This document shows positions 51,660-61,813 of a stretch of 64,000 bases of DNA, in pieces. Within the stretch, counting starts at the first letter, position 1. The number at the start of each line of letters is the position of its first letter. Origin of the DNA: Carpediemonas membranifera. Lineage: Eukaryota; Fornicata. The DNA lies in contig JAHDYR010000017.1 in the NCBI GenBank assembly GCA_019828565.1, forward strand, positions 186,001-250,000. Direction: 5' to 3'. The translations under genes and the position numbers were made by a program. The notes under the pieces are model-generated. The model saw only the letters and a list, made by a program, of their open reading frames with translations, had not been told where the DNA came from and searched no databases.

Positions 51660-53588
51660 TTAATGATAGCGAGGAAGAGCACCTCTCTGGGAGTCGTAGT
51701 GGAAAGGAGATTGCTCTATCTGATCTGAAGTTGCATCGAAGGTGCACCAAAGGATGTTCTCGCTGGCGCTCTTATCTCGGTGAGAGAGATTGAGAAGTAT
51801 GTCTCTCTGCTCGGGATGCCGACGTAGCCGTTCAACGCGCCATGGAGCTCCCTCGCACGCGGGATTCTGGCAGAGCATGGTGCGGTATGTGTGCACCACA
51901 CGTCTGAAGTGTGCTTTGCAGTATGGGCACACGATGGAAGTGCGGAATTCCGAGACCATCGTGACACTCACGACGACGTTGTGCCAGAGCATGATGCCAG
52001 GGAGAGCTCGAGCAAAGTGTCGGTACGGAGCACAGGAGGGAGTGCCGGCGGAACCGAATAGTGCAGCCCCATACGCGACTTCGAGGTGAATGGGCTCCGG
52101 GGGGCGCCCGCCGAGATCATCCAGGAGTTGACGTCCAGCCCGGGCGAAGTGCTTCAGGCGCAGACAGTGATTGGCAAAAGTCGCACGGCGGAAACACTTT
52201 CTCGTCCCCTCGTTAATGATCTGAACGATGTTCTCATGGACAAACCTAATCGACTGTTTGAGAGCCTCTAGACTTGTCGTTTTGAACGATGCTGCGCTCA
52301 CATTCACGCGGAAAGAGGGGGTGGCAGTGTAGCCACACTTAGCGAGCACGCCAGATACACTCTGCCCGTCTGGGCGGCGGATCGTGTAGCCGCCCAGCGA
52401 CCGAGCACCAGGGTCGAAGCCCATGAGAGCTTGAATGTCCGGGGCAGGAGTAGCCTCGGCGTCATCCTGACCGAGCCGAGCCCGCTTGTTATTGCTACCC
52501 TTTTTGTACGTGGGCCGGTCAGCCACCCGACCGCCACGGTATTTCTCGCGACCCACCCAAACCGTCACAACAGCAGAGACCCCGTCAGTCCTCACAGAGA
52601 GCACTCTGCGGAGCTTGGTGATGTCGCCGTGATCACGCTCGTATTCAGCCACCTGCTCGTCGGTCAAATTCTTGGTTGCTGACCAATTCACGTGCACACG
52701 CAGGCGCCTCTTCATCGCTGGGGTGAGCGCTGTTACTCCGCGATCGATGGTCATGAACCCAGGCCTGACCGGTGCCATCGGCACGAACGGAACGAGCTTC
52801 GGCTCTGGCAGGGCCTGACTGAGCTCGAGGTTCACGGCACGAGTGAGTGTGACCAGCTTGGTCACTGCAGCACTCATGCGCGTGACGCACGACAGCACGC
52901 CGACGAGGGCCTCGGCCACGGTACCAGTGTGACCCACCCGTTGCCCCTCGGGCGATGCATGTATTTGAGGATGATACCTGTCATGATCGGCGGCTATGGC
53001 GGCAACCTCAGTGTCGAGCTCGCCTCTGGTGTCGAGAAAATCCTGTCGAACACCCGGCTGATCATGGAGGAGCGGACGCACCCGTTCTAATCCAGCACGA
53101 AGACGGGTCAGGTACCCGGGTGACGCGCGCGAGAGCCAGACCCGGGTGGATGTGGAGTACTCGCCCAACCAGGTGTCAAATTGCTTGCACAAGCCAATGT
53201 AGCTATAAGCCGTGACGAAGTCCTGGACGAGTGGGGTTATGTCAGGGTCCCTCCACATCGCCAGGTCGCCAATCCACCTGCACCGATCCGCTGCCTTTGC
53301 CTTCGACACCTTTTGCTGAGCAATGCTGACGATCTGCTTGAGGACCTCCTGGTCGAACAGGTTGACCGTCCTCGGTGGGGTCAACGCGTGCGCAGATGCA
53401 GAGACGCACGCAAGCAGGCAAGTGAATGTGTCCTTAGCCTGCGCGAAAGAACGCATGCCGGGTTCAAGATTTCCTCGCCGCGGCGCGTTGTTATCGCCTC
53501 CACCGTTAATCTCGCCAATGGCCTTGTTAACGGAAGCCTTCACCGTGTATATCTTGGAAGGCATCGGAGTATATTGAGCTGCCTGCAT
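51660..53588 (-). CDS. Fanzor (eukaryotic TnpB-like RNA-guided nuclease)
   Basis: 642 residues, single exon. The N-terminal 340 residues are mostly helical, as expected for the recognition/wedge part. A basic bipartite patch KKGSNNKRAR (362-371) could be a nuclear localisation signal. The RuvC nuclease follows: motif I GFDPGARSLGG with Asp392; motif II MVSEFRTSIVCPYC with Glu547; motif III HRDKSASENILW with Asp605. A zinc ribbon Cys554-Cys557...Cys573-Cys578 lies between II and III. The order, spacing and the E-x-R-T-S-x-x-C-x-x-C and RD-x-x-A-x-x-N-I-L patterns are those of TnpB/Fanzor proteins. All catalytic residues are present, so the protein may be active. G+C looks like that of its neighbours. 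A standalone Cas12-like origin is unlikely given its position in an element. Confidence 0.88.
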   Translation of the reverse strand: MQAAQYTPMPSKIYTVKASVNKAIGEINGGGDNNAPRRGNLEPGMRSFAQAKDTFTCLLACVSASAHALTPPRTVNLFDQEVLKQIVSIAQQKVSKAKAADRCRWIGDLAMWRDPDITPLVQDFVTAYSYIGLCKQFDTWLGEYSTSTRVWLSRASPGYLTRLRAGLERVRPLLHDQPGVRQDFLDTRGELDTEVAAIAADHDRYHPQIHASPEGQRVGHTGTVAEALVGVLSCVTRMSAAVTKLVTLTRAVNLELSQALPEPKLVPFVPMAPVRPGFMTIDRGVTALTPAMKRRLRVHVNWSATKNLTDEQVAEYERDHGDITKLRRVLSVRTDGVSAVVTVWVGREKYRGGRVADRPTYKKGSNNKRARLGQDDAEATPAPDIQALMGFDPGARSLGGYTIRRPDGQSVSGVLAKCGYTATPSFRVNVSAASFKTTSLEALKQSIRFVHENIVQIINEGTRKCFRRATFANHCLRLKHFARAGRQLLDDLGGRPPEPIHLEVAYGAALFGSAGTPSCAPYRHFARALPGIMLWHNVVVSVTMVSEFRTSIVCPYCKAHFRRVVHTYRTMLCQNPACEGAPWRVERLRRHPEQRDILLNLSHRDKSASENILWCTFDATSDQIEQSPFHYDSQRGALPRYH

Positions 53589-53918
53589 CGATCATTTCTT
53601 TTCAGAGTTCATCAGCTAGCAGCATCCCTCAAAATACAAGAAACCAGCATCATACAACACAAAGCGTCTTTACTACCAGCTACAACCGCTTTCCACCACT
53701 AGTGTCTCTCACAACAGACTAAGATGACGAAGACGACGACGACATGAGCTTCAGACGCCGGCAATGGACGACAGATGAGCGTGTAACAGACGAGCACAGA
53801 CGCGAAAGAAGACAGCAGCGTTCGACACAGACGATGGACGACGCATCTTTTCGTGCAGATCGACGACTGAAAGCACGAAAGCCTGATGGTGCAGACGAGG
53901 GCTGAAGTGGGTGGAGGT
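53589..53918. other. 5' region of the Fanzor element
   Basis: About 330 bases between the Fanzor ATG and the outer repeat. It probably contains the promoter. Overlapping short minus-strand frames exist, but I see no motif or inverted repeat. Confidence 0.4.
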
Positions 53919-53954
53919 AGTGTGCTGCGCAGGATTAGAATTGTTGAGTCTAAA
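53919..53954 (+). repeat. Direct repeat, 5' side of Fanzor gene
   Basis: Partner of 51514-51549 in the same orientation (30 of 36). Beyond it, 53955-54242 holds nothing I recognise before the SF-assemblin stop. Confidence 0.75.
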
Positions 53955-54242
53955 GTTCTGGTGTACGACAGGTGGGCCGTCAGACTGAACCTGTTCAGTC
54001 CTCTGGAGTTCATCCCAGGGGGGTCGACAGCTTAAGTCACCTTTACATGAATCCTCCACATAAACCTCTAAATACCACAGTAAGTAGACATAAACTGCGC
54101 TGCGGACCACAGGACACGCACCCATGACACACTGCTCCAGGTAGTCCCATACTGCCACTGTATCACCATCCATTCGAGCCCGATGCTGTTCATTGCACCT
54201 GCCACCATATCTCCCTCACCATTCAACCTGTCTTTAAATACA

Positions 54243-55020
54243 TTACAATGATCTCGCCTCATTCACCTTAAAGCACGTCGCCTCGAGCAGGTCGATGAGG
54301 ATCGCTTCGCCTTCCTGCCGAGCCTTGGCCTCATCAGCTAAAAGCCCGTTCAGCTTGTCCGTCACCGTTTCAAACTTATCCATGAGATTCTGGTGGACGT
54401 TCTGGCCCTTGATCCGATCAGCCTCGAGGTTAGACCGCAGTTTCTTGAGCTCAACGTCGATCGCCTGCTCGAGCTCTTCATCTGCCTCCTGGCCTAGCTC
54501 AATCACCTCGTTGAGCTCTTCTTGCAGGCGGGAGACGTCAGTAGTCGCGGCGTTCTCACGCTGGGAGCGCATGTTCTCGGCCTGGGTCGAGTCCTGCTCG
54601 AACTCACGAACGACGGCATCGAGGCGGGACTGTAGGGCGCTAATCAGGCGAGCCTCGCTAGACTCACGCTCCTTGACAAGAGAAGAGAGATTGAGGCGGA
54701 GCGTAGCGTCTACATCGGCTGTTGCGTTGCCGTCATCCTTGTGCTCCTCGGGGCTGGAAGGAATAGCCTCCTTCAACTGCGCAAGGTTATCCTCCAGGAA
54801 TGCAATGCGCTCATTTCTAAGGCGCTCCAGGTCATGATACTTATCATTGAGCTCGGAGTTGAGCTGCTCGTAGCGGTGCGTTGTCTGGCGCCTCTCATTC
54901 TGAGTAATCGGGTAAATGGTGACGTACAGTGAGCGTCTGTGAGAGAGATTCAAGCTTGCTGTTGAATTGCATGAGACGGCTCTGCTTGTGGTCGCCGGGA
55001 GCGTAGTTCTCGAAATTCAT
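54243..55020 (-). CDS. SF-assemblin / giardin-family striated fibre protein, spliced
   Basis: 249 residues from exons 54928-55020 and 54243-54899. The N-terminal SRLMQFNSKLESLSQTL and then an almost continuous coiled coil with heptad-like 29-residue periodicity match SF-assemblin and beta-giardin. These proteins build striated flagellar-root fibres, and in Giardia the ventral disc microribbons. The 28-nt intron (54900-54927; GTACGT...TTACTCAG) is phase 0. This gene supports both a flagellated organism and a possible fornicate affiliation. Confidence 0.85.
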
Positions 55021-55305
55021 TTCAATTCACTCGGCTCGTTGAGTTAAAGTGCGGCGCCAAATTTCCTCAATCAGAGCCCCCCACCAATGTGTCAGCCTGC
55101 TACAACTCCCTACCTCCAATAGGTCAACAGAAACCTGCAATGGCTTCTGGGAATTTGAACAAAATTACAAACTCAACCAGAGAAATATTAAAAAGACAGC
55201 CGTCGCTACCGGTAGTATGCGGGTAGTGGCACACGGTCAGACGGAGGCCAGGGTCGGGAATGCTCAGTGGAAATTGCAGAAGCACGTTTAGACTCACGGC
55301 GCGAT

Positions 55306-56250
55306 ATGTCGTTTGACGAGGATTCAGCCTTTCTGCTGGCCTCAATCAAGGACAGAACTGCAAATATACAACAAAGCGCATTAGAGGCGAAGAAAGCTGC
55401 GTTGCGAGCCGCACGACGTCGAATGGCATTGCCCATGGAGTTTCGGGTCAAAGCGGCAGCGTCACCGCTAAACGCCAGCACAAAGCTAGTCAGTAACAAG
55501 GCAGATGCACCTGTTCCCTCCAAATTCGCCTCGAGCGAGCTCTTTCAAACGAGACGGACGCCCCTCGCAACCCCCAAGACGCTACGGCGAAAGGAGGAGC
55601 TAGTGCCTCTAGGTATCCAGCGGTTCACAAGCACGCTGCAACGTACCAAGCCGCAACCGACCCCAGTTACCCCCACGGCCAGTGGTCTCTACGGGGCTGT
55701 CCCTCCACGGCCCAAACTAACCTCTGAGCGGAGGCCATACACACCACAGCTGTACAAGCCGAAGCAATGGAAGCATGTGGAGCCAAGGTACGTGTCAGAA
55801 GCTGCGCCGATGCTTCTTTCCCCCAAGAAGGCGCCCCGGACAGTGAAATTTGCCGAAACCGTGGCCAGCACGGTGTTATCAGGGCCAATGGGCATCCCCT
55901 CCCCAAGCCCCAACCCCTCGCCTCTCAGCCAGTCTATCAAGCGAACGGAGCATGCTGAGACAATTGAGCGTGTCGAGGGCGAGCGTGTCTCCGAGGCGGA
56001 TCGCCTGGACGATGCTGTCCGGGAGTCGACCGTGCGGGAGATCACAAGGCTCGCAGCGGCGTGGGACGAGACTATCCACGGCCCCCAGCCCAGCAAGAAT
56101 GACACTGACGCTGAAGTGCGGCTTGAGCGAATGCTTTTCGTCGGCCATGACGTTCGTTCGATACTGGAGCAGGCGCGGGAGGTCGGGAAGAGGCCCATGC
56201 CTGTAGCACGGAGGTCTGCCCTAGCTGTGAGAAAGCGGGTAGGGTCCTGA
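55306..56250 (+). CDS. Basic, Pro/Ser-rich protein, unrecognised
   Basis: 314 residues from the first ATG (MSFDEDSAFLLAS). A short N-terminal helix (IKDRTANIQQSALEAKKAALRAARRR) is followed by a disordered Pro/Thr/Lys region with repeated PxTP-like motifs, then a C-terminal helical part (about 225-300). It may be a cytoskeletal or basal-body protein; nothing diagnostic is seen. Confidence 0.6.
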   Translation: MSFDEDSAFLLASIKDRTANIQQSALEAKKAALRAARRRMALPMEFRVKAAASPLNASTKLVSNKADAPVPSKFASSELFQTRRTPLATPKTLRRKEELVPLGIQRFTSTLQRTKPQPTPVTPTASGLYGAVPPRPKLTSERRPYTPQLYKPKQWKHVEPRYVSEAAPMLLSPKKAPRTVKFAETVASTVLSGPMGIPSPSPNPSPLSQSIKRTEHAETIERVEGERVSEADRLDDAVRESTVREITRLAAAWDETIHGPQPSKNDTDAEVRLERMLFVGHDVRSILEQAREVGKRPMPVARRSALAVRKRVGS

Positions 56251-56360
56251 GCGTCCCTTTGTAATTTATGATGCGATATTTTGCAAATCACCTCCGTGGA
56301 TAACACACATAAATTCTCTAGTTCAAGTGAGCATGCAGCTTTATAATAACAAGAATGGGG

Positions 56361-57626
56361 CTAGGCGAGGGTGACAGTCGTCTCGAGCGGGTCTCCCTCG
56401 TCTCCGGCATGACTGCCACCAGAGTCAGAGTCGGAGTCAGAGTCGCGGTCGGTACCAGCGGGCTCAGGATCGTCTACGTCTGGGACAACCACGTCTGCCG
56501 GGTAATCAACGATGGGCACCGTCGCTGCCACGAATGGGGGCGAGTGGCGTTCAACCCTTGGGTCTGCCGGGTCGATAGCTCCGTCATCCGCGCCGTCTAT
56601 AGAGCCCTCCTGACCCTCGTCTTCAGCAGACTCCTCTTCAGTCTGAACTCCTGAGCGACTCAAGTCCGAGTCAGCCTCGGGGATCGGTTCGAGGTCGCTG
56701 TCGATGACTACACTAGGATCCGACTGCTCCTCGGGGGTGTGGTTGAGTGTGAAGTCGGGCGGGGTCTTCAGCTCAATGGCATCAGTCGGCACCTCGATTT
56801 GACCCCCCTTCTTTCCACGACGAAGCACCTTCGGCACCAGAATGTTGAAATAGACTATCTGCAGGATGATTGTAAAATCAAATAGGAAGGTCCCGGCGGA
56901 GCCCAAGATCCAGGGCGTCTGGGCCCAATAAAACTTCCCAACAGCTGAAGCATCATCTTCATAGGGGGCGGCGAAGATGATCGAGAGCACGTAAGAGCCG
57001 TTGCCCCAGACAGCCATGACGAACATCATGGGGGCAATGCCCTCGACGCTGCGGATACGGAAATTGCGCCAGACCTGGGGGGCGCGGGAGGCGAGGTAAC
57101 AAATGGCACTAAGATAGCCGAGGGCGGCCCCGAAGTAGCCCCAAAGCATGCCAAGAGTGCCTTCACCAGCTTGAAGACTGGATAGACTCACGGAGGCGAG
57201 TGCGAACGGGGCGAGTGCGACGAGCTCCTCGGGTCCGACTGCACCCGCCCTGACTCGCTTGTTCTGCGGCTCTGGCAGCTTGATTGCGTCCTTGAGTGTG
57301 CCCTCTGGGGCGCTAGTATCCGTGAAGTAGCGACAAACATATGGCCAGATACGGTGATGGAACGTGAACCACTGGGCAACAAGGATGAAGTCCACAACGA
57401 TGAAATACGTCGCTTGAGCGATCTGGGTCCATGTAGTACCTGCGATAAGGCCACCGCAGAGGTTTGTTACGTCACCAATGAACCAATAGATGATGAACCA
57501 CATTGAAAGCCCGAGGGTTGAACGACGACGGAAGTTCTTAATGATCTGCGGGGCCTGTGCGAATAGCCAGGTGAATATAGACAGTGTGCCGAAAATGCTG
57601 GCAATCGTGCGGAGAACTGTTGCCAT
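56361..57626 (-). CDS. PQ-loop repeat transporter (PQLC2/Ypq-like)
   Basis: 421 residues from ATG 57626; the frame also has an ATG at 57719, 25 bases from the retroelement junction. Seven membrane helices. The two PQ-loop motifs are WLFAQAPQIIKNFRRRSTLGLS and YLASRAPQVWRNFRIRSVEGI. A long acidic tail (about 300-421) contains SDSDSDSDS. PQLC2/Ypq proteins export cationic amino acids from lysosomes or vacuoles; the acidic tail is unusual in length. Confidence 0.88.
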   Translation of the reverse strand: MATVLRTIASIFGTLSIFTWLFAQAPQIIKNFRRRSTLGLSMWFIIYWFIGDVTNLCGGLIAGTTWTQIAQATYFIVVDFILVAQWFTFHHRIWPYVCRYFTDTSAPEGTLKDAIKLPEPQNKRVRAGAVGPEELVALAPFALASVSLSSLQAGEGTLGMLWGYFGAALGYLSAICYLASRAPQVWRNFRIRSVEGIAPMMFVMAVWGNGSYVLSIIFAAPYEDDASAVGKFYWAQTPWILGSAGTFLFDFTIILQIVYFNILVPKVLRRGKKGGQIEVPTDAIELKTPPDFTLNHTPEEQSDPSVVIDSDLEPIPEADSDLSRSGVQTEEESAEDEGQEGSIDGADDGAIDPADPRVERHSPPFVAATVPIVDYPADVVVPDVDDPEPAGTDRDSDSDSDSGGSHAGDEGDPLETTVTLA

Positions 57627-57743
57627 CCTCTTCTTTCTGGGAACGGAGACAAAGAAAAGAAAAGACTGTGCAAATTCTAGCCCCCATACGGGCTGAAACT
57701 CGCCTAAAGTCATCAGCATGACATGTCAAGGCTCATCTCCAAG

Positions 57744-60700
57744 TGTTTTCTGGCCGAAATCCGTCATGCCTGGCACAAACGGGCAATTGCTTCGTTTGCT
57801 GCCGGAGGTCGGCGACGCTCCCACTCACACCACCAGCACATTAGAGTCTTCTAAAATCGCCCCGGATGCAATGACCGCGTCTTATTGTCTTTTTAGCTGT
57901 GAAAGACTTGCAGTCCCGGATGCCTTCTGAAAGCTGTTCAGAACCCTGTGTGCAGCTCTCACAAGGAAGGGAGTGCAGTATTTCGGTCACGAACCTGTGG
58001 GTGGCATCTGTGGTGAGCCACAGAACCGAAAGAATGGTGATCCAACTTTACATAAACTGCACCCTGTGCCTGGAACGCCACATCCTGCCCTCATGAGTTC
58101 CCGACATCCACCGTTGCACGGGTAGTGAGTGGATGACGGACTCATTGTCTGAGCCCTCCTCTGAGAGCTCGTCGTAAGACAGCCACTTGATGAGAAGCTT
58201 GTCGTCCGCGGTGACACCGATGACGGACTCGACATAGAACTCCTCGGTATCTCCAGCCTGCAGGGCTGCGAGATCCTCAGGTGTCTCGTCTGTGGGTTCC
58301 ACGCGTATGAGCTGGTCCGCATGGACGGTCTTCTGCTCGCTGCCCCGAGGAGGGGCGCGATGGTGACGGCGTTTAAGTCGCCGAGCCCTACCACCTTGTA
58401 TGGTCCTAGGTGGCCGTGGAGCTTTGTCGGGTGCTGGTTCTTCATGAGTACCATGTCGCCGAGCTGTAAGGGGTCGTCTGGAACAATTGCCCGCTTCTTG
58501 ACGTGGTCGCTCTGCGACTCGACCGCGATAGCAGTCATCTGGCTCAAGTGTCCTTCTAGAGCCGTAATGTACTCACGGACTGAGTGGATAGGTTCATCCA
58601 CCTCGTCCGCTGCCTCTTCTCCCTGGACCGTGTATGGTTTAATGAAAGCAACGAACTTCCGCAGTTTAGGGTCACACTGTAGCTTATAGCTATCAGTATA
58701 TATATAATACTGACCATATTCACCACAGAAGGTTTACTCATAAATTCATTCTCGCTTAGCCCGGCTTAGGCATCAGTAATTACTGGCCCTTAATGAACGA
58801 GAATACGCCTCTCCTGAAAATCCTGACATTCCAGTCTCTGTTCAAATTCCTATCGTCGTATGACGATTACAGCTTGAGAACTGGCAAGAAGCGTTCCCCG
58901 CTGCACGAACTCATATCCTCTCCGGTTTACCTCGAGCTCGAGGCACAAGAGACGCCATTCAGACTCTCTGACGTCCCCGAGCTTGTCATCAACGACGAGA
59001 CGCTATCAAAGAAAGACAAGACGAGAAATGAGAATGATCACATCGACAAGCATGTCCGAGATGCCTTGACGAAGTTCGTCCGCCCCACTGACCCGTTCAC
59101 CATGTCCCAAGTGTTCGATCGTAAGGCTCCTGGCCGAAAGCCCGGCCAGGTCGCTCAGTACATCAATCAAAACAAGCTCATCTCGACAATCTTTCCCCCA
59201 TCCTCCGTCGGTATTGACTACGTGCGTGAGTCCTTCATCAACGGCTTTGAAGACAAGATCTTCAAGCAACAGCTAACCTCAATGACTCACAACCTCACTA
59301 TCGACGACCTCTACAAGGTCACATTGGACCACGCTCGGAACGTCGAAGAAGCCCTTAAGATCGCTACTCCATTCTTCCGCCCAGCTCCCCCATCAGCTCT
59401 CCACGAAACAAAGCGACCTCCACTCAAACCCGATGACAAGAGAACGACGAAGGAAGGCCGCCGAGAACCCCCGAAACCATCTAACCTCAACTGCTCATAC
59501 TGCGGCAAGCATGGTCACTCTGAGGACATATGCTTCGCCAAGAAAAAGGGCATCCCCAAGTGTAACTACTGCTCACGCCTTGGACACCTCGAAGTTGATT
59601 GCCGCAAGAAGCTGAACCAGGGGCCTGTAAATCCCCTCAAGTATGCTTTCCTTAACGTGATCAGAGAGTCCTCCCCAGGTGAAGTTCTTGGATGCGACGG
59701 TCTCCTTGAACATGCTATTGTCAGAATTCTACTCGATACAGGTGCCTCCACAAACTACATCAAAGAGGAGCTTGCCACCAATATACAGATCGATCCCCTC
59801 ATTGTTAGTTTCGCAAATGGCAAAGAAACGATGTCCAAGGGGTTTACAACAGTTCCACTGATGATCAAGGCCAACGAGCTCAACAGGTACGATCTCTCCA
59901 CTACTATAGAGGCTCATGTCCTCCCAGACATGCCCTTTGACATCATTATCGGGTTCCCCACCATGAAGAGCCTTGGTCTCCTGAGACTGATGGCCCCGGA
60001 TGAGCCCAGCAACGAACTCACTGACGAAGAACAGCAGTTAGACAGGAGCTACGCCTGCAGCTCGGTCAACACTGAGATTGAGGCTCCGTACAAGGAAGTT
60101 ATCGACAAACACGCCGCTGCCTTCGGAGACCTCACCCAAGAACCATCCACTCTCTCTCCTTTCTCCCTCAAACTGAAACAAGGGGTTCACTCCACATCAC
60201 AACGCCCCTACCCGGTCCCTGAATGGAAGCTAGAGGAGATCAAGTCCCACGTCGAAAAGCTGAAAGGCCTAGGGGTTATCGAACCGTCACAGAGCCCATG
60301 GGGGTCACCCGTGGTGCTCACCGCCAAAAAGAACACGCAGAAGACCAGAATGTGCGTGAACTATCAGAAGATTAACACCGTCACGGAAGAATTTGACTAC
60401 CCCCTACCTAGGATCGATGAAACGATCGACTTCCTCGCGAAGGGGAGATATTTCGCGACAATCGACATGGCCAGTGGCTACCACCAAATACCACTCGCTG
60501 ATGAAACTTCGATGGACCTCACGACGTTCGTGACGCATCTAGGCCGCTACAGATATAGACGGATGCCATTTGGCCTTAAGCAAGCTGGTGCTCACTTCCA
60601 GTACGCTATGGAAGTCGCGTTTGGAGACCTCCTGTACGAGAAGTGCCTCATATACCAGGATGATGTCGTCATCTTCGGCAGTACCCCGGACCAGTTAGCT

Positions 60701-61813
60701 CAAAATCTCGACTTGGTCCTTACCAGATGTGAGGAAAAGGGCATCCGCCTCAATCTCGACAAATCCCAGTTTGGTCTCGAGCAGTTTGAGTACCTCGGTT
60801 GGCTAATCACGAAGGACGGCAAGCAGATCGACCCAGACAGAGTCTCGGCTATTACGCGCATGACGAGACCCCAGACAACGTCAAGTACAAGACAGTTCCT
60901 AGGACTCGTTAACTTCTTCCACGATTACCTTGGCGCTGACTTCGCCGACGTGTCAAAGCCTCTGTACGACGCCATGAACAGTCGTCCCTTCACTTGGACC
61001 GATGAGTGCGACGTAGCCTTCAAGACCATACAATCTAGGATGACGTCAGCCCCTACCCTAGTACACTTCGACCCACGTAAGAAGCTGACCTTAATCACAG
61101 ATGCATCAGATGTCGGAGTCGGGGGCGTGCTCCTACAAGACGGACAACCTCTTCTTTACATGTCTAAGGCCCTTGACAGAGTGAAACAGAAGTGGCCCAC
61201 GATTGAGAAGGAGTGCTTCGGTATAATCCACTGCCTCAAGAAGGCCGAGCGCTACCTCCGGTGGAGCCCATTTGAAATCCTCACTGATCACAACAACCTG
61301 GTTCATCTCCATCGTTCCACCAACGCCAAGGTCGGCAGGTGGAGACTGCTCATGGAGCAGTTCGCCTATAGTATCAAACACGTCGCTGGTGTTGACAATG
61401 GGGCCGCTGGTGGTCTCTCGCGCCTCTTCACCATTGACGGTGACGATCGGACAACACTCATCCTCCGACACCACAAGGCCGCGGGCTGTCACCTCTCTAC
61501 GAACCGCACAGTCAAGTCCCTTCGCGACCACGGCCATTCGTGGGCCAACCAGCGCCAGCATGTCGCCGACCTGATCAAGTCCTGCCCGGTCTGCCAGAAG
61601 ACCGTCCCCGGCCGCCCAATTGAGGCCGCGGAGCTCACCCTCTCATCGCCGGCTCCATGGCACACCCTCTGCGTGGACACTATGGGTCCATACCCTGAGT
61701 CACACGGATTCAAACACATCCTCGTCATGGTCGACCTATTCTCACGGTACGTGGAGATGGTTCCTATCAAATCGACTGGCGCCCAAGAAGCTGCAGATGT
61801 TATCTATAAGTGC
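57744..61813 (+). mobile_element. Ty3/gypsy chromovirus-like retroelement, rearranged unit 1
   Basis: A 4070-bp unit. Order from the left: a short plus-strand stretch resembling decayed integrase core; the minus-strand integrase tail and chromodomain (58048-58742); then the plus-strand gag-pol frame from 58793. No long terminal repeats are recognisable. The unit repeats tandemly from 61814. The mixed strand order is not that of any intact retrotransposon. Confidence 0.8.
58048..58742 (-). pseudogene. Integrase C-terminus and chromodomain, opposite strand to gag-pol
   Basis: Minus-strand coding-like sequence with no ATG at its start. First comes the integrase C-terminal part containing LGDMVLMKNQHPTKLHGHLG, the usual GDxVLxxN...KLxxxxxGP pattern. 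After a one-base frame change near 58350, in a run of C, follows a chromodomain-like EEFYVESVIGVTADDKLLIK with the WLSYDE end. It stops at 58048. Such chromodomains define chromoviruses and in fungi and plants direct insertion to heterochromatin. Both tandem copies share this break. Confidence 0.75.

Larger units (their letters stand above)
51514..53954 (-). mobile_element. Fanzor-carrying element bounded by direct repeats
   Basis: About 2.44 kb. A 36-base imperfect direct repeat occurs at both ends (51514-51549 and 53919-53954; 30 of 36 identical). The single large gene inside is the Fanzor nuclease on the minus strand, with about 330 bases 5' of it and 110 bases 3'. No transposase gene and no inverted terminal repeat were found. 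The related pair around the decayed copy supports reading the repeats as element ends. That these are true transposon termini is inference. Confidence 0.6.

Noticed and set aside
53751-54173. 140-codon minus-strand frame spanning the outer Fanzor repeat
   Set aside because: Its sequence has no motif, and it crosses a repeat that recurs in other frames elsewhere, so coding is unlikely.
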